A DNA stretch of 64,000 nt, taken from positions 62,001 through 126,000 of the forward strand of contig CACJQJ010000001.1 of the NCBI GenBank assembly GCA_902595525.1, given 5' to 3'. The position numbers and the translations under genes were made by a program. The stretch is from an uncultured Alphaproteobacteria bacterium. Lineage in GTDB: Bacteria > Pseudomonadota > Alphaproteobacteria > HIMB59. Below are positions 36,057-44,378 of the stretch, piece by piece. Under the pieces are notes generated by a model, which did not search any database, was not told the origin of the DNA, and saw nothing but the letters and a program-made list of their open reading frames with translations. Position 1 is the first letter of the stretch. Every line of letters starts with the position of its first letter.

Positions 36057-36659
36057 ATGTTAAAATTCCTTATGTTTAAGACATTATTCACAGTAAGCAT
36101 GTTTTTTTGTTTGAATGCACAATCAATTGAGCTTTTTGGTTATAAATTGTACGAGGACATTCTTAGGTATGAAAATGATGGGAGTATAAAATTAAAGAAA
36201 GGTAATATTGAGAGCATTTCTATTAAAGAGGACAACGTCTTGATAGCAAACAAATATCTTACTGAATACACATTAAAATCAACAAAAACAGGAAATATTT
36301 ACGAAATTCACGGCTCAAATAATCAATTGCAACTCAGTCCTGTTGAGTGCCTTGACATTCAAGATAGCTTCATTAATTCATTTCAAAAGAAAAACACCGA
36401 ATTATTTCAAACTGAAGTTAAACAATTTCCAAATAAACTTAAAAGTAAAACAACTTGGGAAATTTATCTTAGCAATAAATCTAATAGTAGTGAGTTAATT
36501 TTCTCAGTTACTTGTGATTATAGCTTTAATAATAGGAGAATGGATATAATTTTAACTGATAGTGCTTATTTGAGTAATGAAAATTCGAACTATGAAAATT
36601 TACTTGATGAAAATAAAGAAAATATTTCAAAAGAAGAAATTGATACTAGTGGAATTTAG
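36057..36659 (+). CDS. secreted hypothetical protein
   Basis: About 200 residues from the chosen ATG at 36057, which lies four bases after the previous stop and begins a signal peptide (LFTVSMFFCLNAQS). The longer frame from 35982 lies within the previous gene and lacks a signal at its start. The mature part is polar, Lys/Asn-rich, with two Cys (about positions 112 and 165), and ends in an acidic Asn/Glu tail. No family recognised. It overlaps the convergent small gene by 14 bases. Confidence 0.55.
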   Translation: MLKFLMFKTLFTVSMFFCLNAQSIELFGYKLYEDILRYENDGSIKLKKGNIESISIKEDNVLIANKYLTEYTLKSTKTGNIYEIHGSNNQLQLSPVECLDIQDSFINSFQKKNTELFQTEVKQFPNKLKSKTTWEIYLSNKSNSSELIFSVTCDYSFNNRRMDIILTDSAYLSNENSNYENLLDENKENISKEEIDTSGI

Positions 36660-36873
36660 TAACTAGAGATAACATATTAATAATTATATAAGACTTTATT
36701 TCTGATTTCAGTTGATCATAGGTTTCAGGTAATTTATCACTAAGCTGGAAAGCAAAGTCTATAATTTCATAAGCTTCATCTTTACTCATATAAATCTCAT
36801 TACATAGGTCATGGGCAAGTTTTTCTCTTATTAATATTAAAGAAGCTAATGATCTCTTTTGTTTTTTTTTCAA
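36646..36873 (-). CDS. small hypothetical helical protein
   Basis: A 75-residue, basic N-terminus and helical protein (REKLAHDLCNEIYMSKDEAYEIIDFAFQL). No domain recognised. It follows the secreted protein gene on the same strand after one base, and its 3' end overlaps the convergent gene. Coding status is supported by tight operon spacing and by absence of a better frame in the interval, not by homology. Confidence 0.45.
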   Translation of the reverse strand: MKKKQKRSLASLILIREKLAHDLCNEIYMSKDEAYEIIDFAFQLSDKLPETYDQLKSEIKSYIIINMLSLVTKFH

Positions 36874-36874
36874 A

Positions 36875-37423
36875 CTATTTTTTTGTTGGTTTCTTAAGTT
36901 TCATTCCGGTTCCTCCAAGTTGCATGCCACCAGAACCTTTACACAAACTTTTCTTTTCTTTGTCACACTTTTCTATCTTCTTCTCTTTTTTCTCTTCTTT
37001 TTTTACAACCTCTTTTTCTTCTTTCTTTTCTTCTGATTTCACTTCCTGATTTACAATTTTTGTATCTGAGGAAGGCTCAACATTTTGAACTGTGTTGACA
37101 GATCCAACCTGAATATTAGAGAGCATTTCTAATATTTGATCTTGTTTTGATAGTTTATCTTTTTGTTTTGCCTTCCAAGATTTTGGTAGTTTTAAATCGA
37201 TACAACTCTCAGAACCACAAAAAAGGACATCCCCAGTTTCATTATCAAATAAAAAACCACCGCAATTTTCAACACCTTTTTGAGTACAATTTGGGATGTG
37301 CATCTCATACTCTGCATTCAAATTCATCGATAATAATGGCAAACTTAGAAGAAGTACAAAAATATATCTCATCAACTTATAATGTATCATTTGTAGAAAA
37401 AATTTTCTAAATCTTTTATTCAT
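36875..37423 (-). CDS. secreted Cys-containing, Lys/Glu-rich hypothetical protein
   Basis: A 182-residue protein with a hydrophobic N-terminal segment (YIFVLLLSLPLLSMNLNA) acting as a signal peptide. A start at the internal Met18 (37372) is possible. The mature N-terminal part has four Cys in about 30 residues (PNCTQKGVENCGG, LFCGSESCIDL), then a Lys/Glu repeat of about 40 residues, then a CDKEKKSLCKGSGGMQLGG tail. The start overlaps the GST gene by eight bases. Function unknown; the paired Cys suggest disulfides in the periplasm. Confidence 0.5.
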   Translation of the reverse strand: MNKRFRKFFLQMIHYKLMRYIFVLLLSLPLLSMNLNAEYEMHIPNCTQKGVENCGGFLFDNETGDVLFCGSESCIDLKLPKSWKAKQKDKLSKQDQILEMLSNIQVGSVNTVQNVEPSSDTKIVNQEVKSEEKKEEKEVVKKEEKKEKKIEKCDKEKKSLCKGSGGMQLGGTGMKLKKPTKK

Positions 37424-38030
37424 ACTTAAAACTCTCTCCAGGTAATGTTGATTTCATAAAATCATTCTTGGTAATATTTTCTAACCATTTTTTTAATTTA
37501 ATATTATTGTTTCCCCAGGCATCAGTAAATCTAAAAGATGTATAGTCTAATGCACAGGCAACAGATATTTGATCAATCGTTAACTTGTCAGTCACGAACT
37601 CATCATATTTTCTTTCAATCCAATCAATGGATCTTAAAATTTTTTTCTCATAACGTTCTATTGATTTATGTCTTTGCTCTAATTCTGGTATAGCTGACAT
37701 TTCTATAAAACGATTAACTGCATTTTCCATAATTCCATTTGAAACACTTATCATTGTCATACTTTCCCAATAACGATCTTTTGGATATATAGAGTCTTTT
37801 TTTGAAATACTATCAAAGTACAAACAAATATTATCACTGTCTGTGATCGTTTTATTACCAACTATTAAAGTAGGAACTTGTCTTAACGGATTAAATTCAT
37901 CTAGAAATCTTGATTTATAAATATTTATCTTTTCTTCTTTATGAGCAACGTCTAATACAAGAGCAGACACTTTACATTTTCTTCCAAAAGGAGAAGTAGG
38001 CCCATTATATAAAAGTGGAGTATCTGTCAT
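37416..38030 (-). CDS. glutathione S-transferase family protein
   Basis: A 204-residue GST: thioredoxin-like N-domain with LYNGPTSPFGRKCKVSALVL (Ser/Cys region near residue 13-18), the cis-Pro in RQVPTLIV, and the Ser of TDSDNICLYFD that binds the gamma-glutamyl group, followed by an all-helical C-domain. It adjoins the biotin carrier gene at one base. The role in the cluster is unclear: detoxification or glutathione-dependent isomerisation are both open. Confidence 0.78.
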   Translation of the reverse strand: MTDTPLLYNGPTSPFGRKCKVSALVLDVAHKEEKINIYKSRFLDEFNPLRQVPTLIVGNKTITDSDNICLYFDSISKKDSIYPKDRYWESMTMISVSNGIMENAVNRFIEMSAIPELEQRHKSIERYEKKILRSIDWIERKYDEFVTDKLTIDQISVACALDYTSFRFTDAWGNNNIKLKKWLENITKNDFMKSTLPGESFKYE

Positions 38031-38249
38031 TTAATCTATGATTATAGCAACAGTGCCAGGGCTTACACCCTCTTGATCGTTCCTAATGTTAACTTGAGTT
38101 ATCGTTCCACTAACTGGAGCGTTATGATTGACCTCTGATTTCATAACCTCCATAATAAATAATATATCCCCCTCACTTACTTCATCACCAACTTCTACTA
38201 AAACTTTCCATATGTTACCTGGAACTGACGTTAAAATTTCTGTAGACAT
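38031..38249 (-). CDS. stand-alone biotin carboxyl carrier protein
   Basis: A 72-residue biotinyl/lipoyl-domain protein with nothing else attached. Lys37 in MEVMKSEV sits in the turn where biotin is attached (usual motif EAMKM). GDEVSEGDILFIMEVMK and a symmetrical second half support the hammerhead fold. Genes for carboxyltransferase subunits lie immediately upstream and biotin carboxylase lies in the divergent half of the cluster. Role: carries CO2 between them. Confidence 0.85.
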   Translation of the reverse strand: MSTEILTSVPGNIWKVLVEVGDEVSEGDILFIMEVMKSEVNHNAPVSGTITQVNIRNDQEGVSPGTVAIIID

Positions 38250-38250
38250 A

Positions 38251-39219
38251 TTATATTACACTTCCCATTGAGCAGATGGAGGTTTGTTCAGATCTCATTT
38301 CCTGTGCCTCTTGCACACTAATTTCTTTAAACTTAAATTTTTCATTTGGTTTAGCTTGTCCTAATTTCCAAAAAGAGGCTGATGGAACAGTAAAAGGTAC
38401 AATAAACCCACCCATACTAGGCCCATCATTTACAAGTATTATTGGCGTTTGACCCGCCAAATTAATACCACCAATTGGGTAGCCCTGATCTATTATATTT
38501 GAGGGTTCATAGCCATGTTCAGGAGATTTATTTGTAGCTTTTTCGGTAAAACTTAAAGTGGGTCCATCCAACCTAAATCCAGTACGATCACTTCTTGCTT
38601 GAAGTTTCCACTCTGCTTTAAGAAAAGTATCATATCCATCGTCGTCAAGCCAATCATCATTTGGTCCCCGAACAACCTCAATTTCCCAAATACCACTATT
38701 GCTAATCTCCGGAATTGAGTCAGTTCTTATTTTTCTACCGATCTTCCCATTAGCTTGACCTAAAGGGACTCTTTGACCGTCTTTCAAAGCATGACCATCA
38801 ATGCCACCAACGCCTGCTTTGTGAAAAGTTGATTGAGAGTTTAGCCATTTTTCTGACTCAATGCCTCCAGCAAAAGACACATAAGATCTTGCACCAGATA
38901 CTGTAAAACCCATTTCAAGAGTTTGTCCAGATTTTATTAAAACACTCTCCCACATAGGAATAGAATTACCATTTATTTTGGGCTGCATATCAGCACCACA
39001 GACCGCAATGACATGATCTTTTTCAAATTTTAAAGTTGGACCAGTGTACTGACACTCAAGCGCTGCAAAACTCTCCTCATTACCTACAAGTAAATTGGCA
39101 AGTCGAAAAGACCAACTATCCATTGGCCCTGATGGAGGAAACCCTTGGTTAAGATAACCAACTCTCCCGGGATAATCTTGCACTGATGTTTCTAGTCCTT
39201 GTTTAATAACTTCAAACAT
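38251..39219 (-). CDS. pxpC: PxpC / AHS2-type carboxyltransferase subunit
   Basis: A 322-residue KipA/allophanate-hydrolase-subunit-2-like protein, the family that forms half of the carboxyltransferase domain of urea carboxylase and subunit C of ATP-dependent 5-oxoprolinase. Motifs: TSVQDYPGRVGY near the start, PPSGPMDSWSFRLANLLVGN, AVCGADM, VSFAGGIE, and a C-terminal PIILVNDGPSMGGF. It adjoins pxpB by one base and the biotin carrier gene by one base. The combination with BC and BCCP points to a biotin-linked version. Confidence 0.85.
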   Translation of the reverse strand: MFEVIKQGLETSVQDYPGRVGYLNQGFPPSGPMDSWSFRLANLLVGNEESFAALECQYTGPTLKFEKDHVIAVCGADMQPKINGNSIPMWESVLIKSGQTLEMGFTVSGARSYVSFAGGIESEKWLNSQSTFHKAGVGGIDGHALKDGQRVPLGQANGKIGRKIRTDSIPEISNSGIWEIEVVRGPNDDWLDDDGYDTFLKAEWKLQARSDRTGFRLDGPTLSFTEKATNKSPEHGYEPSNIIDQGYPIGGINLAGQTPIILVNDGPSMGGFIVPFTVPSASFWKLGQAKPNEKFKFKEISVQEAQEMRSEQTSICSMGSVI

Positions 39220-40482
39220 TTAAAACTTCTTATTATAATCTAGTTTAGACAACCAGTTTTTATATTTTTTGATAGAAAATTTATGCTCCTCAATTAAATC
39301 ATATTGATATGACTTATCCTCAACTTTTTTTTCAATCATTTCAAACTCATCATAATCACAAGGTACAAATTTAATTCTATCTCCTGGCCTAAATAGACAA
39401 ATGCTATCTTTGAAAACATCAAAATTCTTGTCAGGATCCCAAATGGGTACAGGGGTTCTACCAAAAATTTGATAACCTCCAGGTAGCCTATCAGGATAAA
39501 TAGCTGTGGACGATCCCCCCATACCCACAGTTCCTTTTGGTGTCCATGTTCTAGGTGGGTTATACTTTGGAGCGGTTAATTTGCACCTAGGGTCAAGCGG
39601 CATTGTAAATGGTAAACCAGGCCAAAAACCAAGCGAAGCCACCCAATACTCAGTTCCAGAGTGAACTCTGACAAAATGATTAACGTCATCTAATTGGTTT
39701 AATTCTGTAATGAACTCAGGATCTGGCTTTTTCATTGTGATTTTAGCTATATAGTCTTCAATTGCCTCTTTTGTCCATTTGTCAAGATAGACAGTCGGGA
39801 AATGAAAAAGTCTGCTATTTACAACAGTATCATCATTATCTCTCATATCTTTAAGCAATGATTTCAATTCATTAATTAAATCTTGATAGCCGATATCATC
39901 TGGATTGTAGTGAACTATCATTGAGGCAAAACATGGGAGTGTTTCGTAAACTCCCTTTATATTTGCTGTCTTAATTAAGTTTGATAGCCCCTGAGCTTTA
40001 AAGTTCAATTCTAAATTCATCACATTACCAAATTCTATTAATAAATACTTATCACCACCTGGTAAAAACTTTGGCTCAGGGTAAATTCCCTGAAATATCT
40101 CTGAGGTTTTATCTTTTGTATTCTTTGAAACTAAATTGGGATAAGTGCCATCCTCGTTTATATGTTTTTTTACAGAGAGTTTACTTACATTTAATTTAGG
40201 TTGAGAAATATTATGAGGATACATATTTTTGAAACTAGCATAATCGTCAACATCAAGTTGAGAGAATAAAATATCATCAACTTTTTTTGATTTATCTTGA
40301 GATAAATGACTCTCTAAATTTTTAAATTTTGAAATTTCGTGATTTAAATAATTAAATTTTATATTATTGTTTTCTTGTTGCGATGATCCTATCTTGTTTT
40401 TTTTTAATAACTCATCTTTAGGATTGGTTAAATCTATTTTTTGAAATAAATCTAAATCTGTATTTTTATATTCTTGAACCAT
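39220..40482 (-). CDS. pxpB: PxpB / AHS1-type carboxyltransferase subunit with N-terminal extension
   Basis: A 420-residue protein. The C-terminal part, from about residue 140, is KipI/AHS1-like: GDKYLLIEFGNVMNLELN, a GYQDLINELK-type helix, VRVHSGTEYWVASLGFWPGLPF, and GMGGSSTAIYPDRLPGGYQIFGRTPVPIWD. Family proteins are usually 220-300 residues; here the first ~140 are a Lys/Asn/Gln-rich, low-complexity extension with no recognisable fold. The gene is coupled to pxpC. The extension could tether it to other subunits or be disordered. Confidence 0.82.
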   Translation of the reverse strand: MVQEYKNTDLDLFQKIDLTNPKDELLKKNKIGSSQQENNNIKFNYLNHEISKFKNLESHLSQDKSKKVDDILFSQLDVDDYASFKNMYPHNISQPKLNVSKLSVKKHINEDGTYPNLVSKNTKDKTSEIFQGIYPEPKFLPGGDKYLLIEFGNVMNLELNFKAQGLSNLIKTANIKGVYETLPCFASMIVHYNPDDIGYQDLINELKSLLKDMRDNDDTVVNSRLFHFPTVYLDKWTKEAIEDYIAKITMKKPDPEFITELNQLDDVNHFVRVHSGTEYWVASLGFWPGLPFTMPLDPRCKLTAPKYNPPRTWTPKGTVGMGGSSTAIYPDRLPGGYQIFGRTPVPIWDPDKNFDVFKDSICLFRPGDRIKFVPCDYDEFEMIEKKVEDKSYQYDLIEEHKFSIKKYKNWLSKLDYNKKF

Positions 40483-40487
40483 TGAAT

Positions 40488-42272
40488 TTAAAAATATTTA
40501 ACTTTAATTTTTTCTTTGCTCTTAGGTTTATCTGTAAAATCTACTACTTTGACATTTGTAGGCACAGTCGGTTTAATAATTTTATTTTGAATTTCTGCAT
40601 TAGTATTAGCTTTTTGATTTGAATTTTGCGTACTTGATAAATTATTATCATTAGATTTCTTTTGAGTATGACCAAACATTCCTTCAAGAATAGTATTTGG
40701 ATTAATATCCTCTTTCTCAAAGGTCTCAAATATGCTCCCATCTCTAAAAACTAAAACTCGATGACATAATCCTATAAATTCCTCGAGTTCACTTGATAGA
40801 AATATCGCTGTACCACCTTCATTTACAAAAATTCTTAAGTGTTTATATAAGTCTCGTTTTGCGCCAACATCAATACCTCTCGCTGGATCATTAAGTATTA
40901 GTATTTTTGGAGTTGTTGTGAAAGCTCTGGCAATCATGACTTTTTGCTGATTTCCCCCACTCAATGAGGTAATTAGATTATTCTTTGGACCTGTCTTAAT
41001 ACTTAATCTTTCTACTTCCCAATCAAAAATACCGTTTAATTCCATCCATTTAATAAAACCAATAAATCCACCTGATGTTTTAGCTTGTTTCCCTTTATAT
41101 AAAGGTATGACCATATTTTCATATATGCTCATGTTAGGAAAAATACCCTCTTTTTTTCTATCTCCTGATACATATCCAACTCCACTTTTCTTGGCATCTA
41201 ACAAGCTATTCACAGTAGTGTAATCTTTCTTGGTTCTATCTCTTTCCTCATCAGACTGTTTAACAATTACTTCTCCGCTAATTGGTTGATCGATACCTGC
41301 AAGAGCCTTAACAAAATTATCTTGTCCTTGCCCATCAAGTCCTGTGACTCCAAGTATCTCACCTTTTGGAAGATCAAAGTTAATAACATCTCCATTTTCC
41401 CAAACTTTTAAATCTTTAGCAGACAAAACTATTTCATTTAAGATTGAGTCTGGAGGTGTAGCTTTTATTTCTGAAGCTGTAGAAAATTTTTTATCACCTG
41501 TCATAAGACCGAGAAGATTTTTTTCAGTAATTTCCTCTCCTGCTAAAACTCCAACATCAACCCCATCTCTCATAACTGTTGCTCTATCGCTTATTCTAAC
41601 TAGCTCTGCAATTCTGTGAGTTACAATAAAGATTGCTGCACCTTGATCTCTTAATGTTCTCATTTTTGCAAAAAGTCTTTCTGTAGAGTCAAAATCGAGA
41701 GCAGCTGATGACTCATCTAAAATTAGTACTTTAGGATTTCTTAAAAATGCTCTACCAATTGTTATCCAAGCTTTCATACCAAGCGATAATTGACTTGCTA
41801 TTGTATATGGATCGACAAATTCACCGGATAACTCTAACATAATAGAGGCAGCTTTTTCGACCCTATCTCGATGTGCTAATTTTTTCCCAAAAAAAGAGTC
41901 ATATCCAATAAATAAATTTTCATAAACAGTAGCCTCTTCAGCTATCATCACTTCTTGAAAAACTGTTGCGATACCAATTCTTTGAGCTTCAATTGGGGAA
42001 TTGGGTGAATGCCCCATAATAGAGACCTTTCCTTTGTCCAAAGGTAAAACTCCTGAAATAACCTTTGCCAATGTGCTCTTACCACATCCATTACCACCGA
42101 CAATGGCGTGTATTTCACCAAAGTTAGCTTTGAAATTTACACCGTTTAGGGCTTTTGTAACACCAAAGGACTTTGATGCATCTTGAACATAAATATCTCC
42201 TCCGACCTTAGAGGAGTTAGACTGTGCCCCATTCCCGTTTGGGGCACTGTCCAAAGTTTTTTCTTCATTCAT
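40488..42272 (-). CDS. CUT2-type ABC transporter ATPase of the carboxylase cluster
   Basis: A 594-residue RbsA-like ATPase with two nucleotide-binding domains. Domain one has GGNGCGKSTLAKVI (Walker A) and LSLGMKAWITIGRAF (degenerate signature) with LILDESSAALD (Walker B reads DES, not DEP). Domain two has GLDGQGQDNF, DRKKEGIFPN, LSGGNQQKVMIARAF and ILNDPARGIDVGA (Walker B with ND). A 30-residue Asn/Ser-rich N-terminus and about 70 disordered C-terminal residues are extra. Altered Walker B acids suggest one site is catalytically weak, as is common in RbsA. Confidence 0.86.
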   Translation of the reverse strand: MNEEKTLDSAPNGNGAQSNSSKVGGDIYVQDASKSFGVTKALNGVNFKANFGEIHAIVGGNGCGKSTLAKVISGVLPLDKGKVSIMGHSPNSPIEAQRIGIATVFQEVMIAEEATVYENLFIGYDSFFGKKLAHRDRVEKAASIMLELSGEFVDPYTIASQLSLGMKAWITIGRAFLRNPKVLILDESSAALDFDSTERLFAKMRTLRDQGAAIFIVTHRIAELVRISDRATVMRDGVDVGVLAGEEITEKNLLGLMTGDKKFSTASEIKATPPDSILNEIVLSAKDLKVWENGDVINFDLPKGEILGVTGLDGQGQDNFVKALAGIDQPISGEVIVKQSDEERDRTKKDYTTVNSLLDAKKSGVGYVSGDRKKEGIFPNMSIYENMVIPLYKGKQAKTSGGFIGFIKWMELNGIFDWEVERLSIKTGPKNNLITSLSGGNQQKVMIARAFTTTPKILILNDPARGIDVGAKRDLYKHLRIFVNEGGTAIFLSSELEEFIGLCHRVLVFRDGSIFETFEKEDINPNTILEGMFGHTQKKSNDNNLSSTQNSNQKANTNAEIQNKIIKPTVPTNVKVVDFTDKPKSKEKIKVKYF

Positions 42273-42284
42273 TAATTACTTAAA

Positions 42285-43445
42285 TTAAAGTAATGCTTCT
42301 CCACGATCGAAGAAATTATTTAAGTATTCATCACTAGCCCAGTTTTCAATTCCAACAGTTCTAAACTCACTTGAGTTTCTGTCACAATCTTCAGGAACAA
42401 ATGACTGAATAGTCTCAACATCTTCTTCATATGGAGGAACTAAGATAGACTGGATTTTAAGACCCTGACCATACATAGTTCTCAAAAGAACATTCATCGC
42501 AAACTCTGCATCATCTCCAGGAGGCCATGCATAGACCGCTCTGTCAATAAAGTCTGGATTATTTCTCCAATAGCAGAATGCACCAATTTCTCCACCCAAA
42601 GCCATAGGGACCATTGGTCTTCCAGATGATTCTAGAGCGTTAAGTGCTCCGGACTCTCCTGAAGACTGAACAGCAAATCCGTCAACTTCAATTGTGTTAG
42701 CTGATAACCATTTTTGAAGTTCAGCTTGAGCAATTTGTGGTGTCCACATGTGTGCAATTTCAGCAACAACTGTGATATCTGGATATTCTGCAAATCCATC
42801 TAGCATACCTTGGTGCTGTGAGTCAGACGCTGATGTTCCAGGAATTCCTTCCATGATAACAACATTACCTTCACCACCAATAGTTTCTGCTAACCATTGT
42901 GCAATATAATATCCGGTTAATTTATAGTTAACAGATGTACTGATAGCATATTCTGAAGTTAAGTATCCTGTCATTGATGCAGTAGGAACACCTTTTCCAT
43001 ACGCATACTCAATAGTTGGATTTAATGCAACAGGATTTGAGCAACAGACTATTAATCCGTCAACTCCTTGATCAGTTAACTGTCTCATTTGTTGAATTTG
43101 AACCGCGTCTTTTAGGTTGGATTGTGTAACAACGATATCATTAAGAATACCTGCTGCTTTCATTTTTGGTAAATAGTCACCGTACAATCTCTCCATCACA
43201 CCTTTTCTCCATAGATTACCTGCGTAAGAACTTGCATAACCGATAGTCCAAGGAAGTGGTCTATCACTTTTCCAATTTCTGTATACACTTTCACCAAGCG
43301 GTTGGTTAGGATCCATAAAGTCAGGATTATAAACGAAGTCTCTAATATCAGCTGGAATTTCGTCTAAAATGTCAGCATTTAAGTTACCTGCGACACCGAC
43401 AAAACTAACAGCTAAAATAGCTATGAACTTTTTAAGCAATGTCAT
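42285..43445 (-). CDS. ABC transporter periplasmic binding protein of the carboxylase cluster
   Basis: About 386 residues from ATG 43445, chosen because AAGGAGG lies eight bases before it and a signal peptide starts there (FIAILAVSFVGVAGNLNA). The longer frame to 43526 has no SD. Peripla_BP_4-like body: TIGYASSYAGNLWRKGVME, QLTDQGVDGLIVCCSNP, GVPTASMTGY, GEGNVVIMEGIPGTSASD. It is longer than RbsB-type proteins and rich in Trp and Asp. The ligand is unknown; the cluster suggests a lactam, hydantoin, urea-like or amino-acid-derived compound rather than a plain sugar. Confidence 0.82.
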   Translation of the reverse strand: MTLLKKFIAILAVSFVGVAGNLNADILDEIPADIRDFVYNPDFMDPNQPLGESVYRNWKSDRPLPWTIGYASSYAGNLWRKGVMERLYGDYLPKMKAAGILNDIVVTQSNLKDAVQIQQMRQLTDQGVDGLIVCCSNPVALNPTIEYAYGKGVPTASMTGYLTSEYAISTSVNYKLTGYYIAQWLAETIGGEGNVVIMEGIPGTSASDSQHQGMLDGFAEYPDITVVAEIAHMWTPQIAQAELQKWLSANTIEVDGFAVQSSGESGALNALESSGRPMVPMALGGEIGAFCYWRNNPDFIDRAVYAWPPGDDAEFAMNVLLRTMYGQGLKIQSILVPPYEEDVETIQSFVPEDCDRNSSEFRTVGIENWASDEYLNNFFDRGEALL

Positions 43446-43460
43446 AGTTTTATCCTCCTT

Positions 43461-43474
43461 ACTTATATATAAGT
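43461..43474. promoter_or_regulatory. perfect 14-base palindrome upstream of binding-protein gene
   Basis: ACTTATATATAAGT is its own reverse complement. It lies just upstream of the SD of the minus-strand binding-protein gene, in the 147-base divergent region. It may be an operator or a 5'-end stem; being all but four bases A/T, chance is not excluded. Confidence 0.35.
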
Positions 43475-43517
43475 ATCTATAATAATACCTATATTCTGAA
43501 AAATATAAGCAAAATTG

Positions 43518-43532
43518 TTCCAACATGTGGAA
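43518..43532. promoter_or_regulatory. TTCCA-N5-TGGAA inverted repeat in the divergent control region
   Basis: Half-sites TTCCA (43518-43522) and TGGAA (43528-43532) flank ACATG, midway between the starts of the divergent halves of the carboxylase cluster. It looks like a dimeric regulator site, but no regulator gene is nearby. Confidence 0.35.
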
Positions 43533-43592
43533 AAGATTTTCACATAAAAGCCTGATTTTCTGTAAATTATAAATGAGAGGAATTTATTATTC

Positions 43593-44378
43593 ATGGTCGA
43601 TTTGAATTGCGATATGGGTGAGGGTTTTGGTATTTACTCCTTCGCAGATGACGAAGAAATAATGCCTTATATAGATGCTGCTAATGTAGCCTGTGGGTTT
43701 CACGCCTCAGACCCAAACACAATGAGGAAAACTGTCGAGCTTGCAAAAAAATATAATGTGAAAGTTGGATCGCACCCTGCCTATCCTGACTTAGTAGGAT
43801 TTGGAAGAAGGCCGATGAAAATGAAACGTGAGGAAATCAAAAATCTTGTGATGTATCAAACTGGTGCCATCAAAGCCTTTTTAGATGAGTATGGAATGCC
43901 ATTAAACCATATCAAACCTCATGGATCTTTATATGGTGTCTCAGCGAAAGAGGAAGATGTGGCTCATGGAATTGCTGACGCAGCTGAAATTTTTAATGTT
44001 GGTATTTTCGGAATGGTTAATACCTTTCACGAAAAAGTATACAAAGAAAGAGGAGTAAAATTTTACGGAGAATTTTACTCTGACTTAGAATATGATGAAA
44101 CAGGTTATTTGGTTATAGCCAAGGGTCGAAATAAATATTATCCAACTGATAGAGCTGTAGAGCGTTGTTTAAGAGCAATGAATGAAAATAAAGTTAAAAC
44201 TGTTCAAGGAAACGATGTAGTTGTAGGATGTGAAACAATTTGTGTCCACTCTGACACTCCTAATGCTGTAGAAATCTTAAAGGCTCTGAGAGAAAAAATT
44301 TCCTCTGATAAAAAAATTCCTCAAAAAACTTCAAACGCCAATCATACCAAAATGCCTTATATCGTTGATAAGAAATGA
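43593..44378 (+). CDS. pxpA: 5-oxoprolinase subunit A (LamB/YcsF family)
   Basis: A 261-residue LamB/YcsF protein. Signatures: DLNCDMGEGFG with metal/catalytic acids, DAANVACGFHASDP, VGSHPAYPDLVGFGRR, HIKPHGSLYG, and IAKGRNKYYP. PxpA with PxpB and PxpC forms ATP-dependent 5-oxoprolinase in E. coli and Bacillus. The end overlaps the biotin carboxylase start by four bases. It is the first gene of the rightward half of the cluster. Role: hydrolytic part acting on 5-oxoproline or a related lactam or amide. Confidence 0.9.
   Translation: MVDLNCDMGEGFGIYSFADDEEIMPYIDAANVACGFHASDPNTMRKTVELAKKYNVKVGSHPAYPDLVGFGRRPMKMKREEIKNLVMYQTGAIKAFLDEYGMPLNHIKPHGSLYGVSAKEEDVAHGIADAAEIFNVGIFGMVNTFHEKVYKERGVKFYGEFYSDLEYDETGYLVIAKGRNKYYPTDRAVERCLRAMNENKVKTVQGNDVVVGCETICVHSDTPNAVEILKALREKISSDKKIPQKTSNANHTKMPYIVDKK

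Noticed and set aside
43446..43526. Longer start for the carboxylase-cluster binding protein
   Set aside because: No SD at 43526, and the signal peptide begins at the ATG at 43445, which has AAGGAGG before it.
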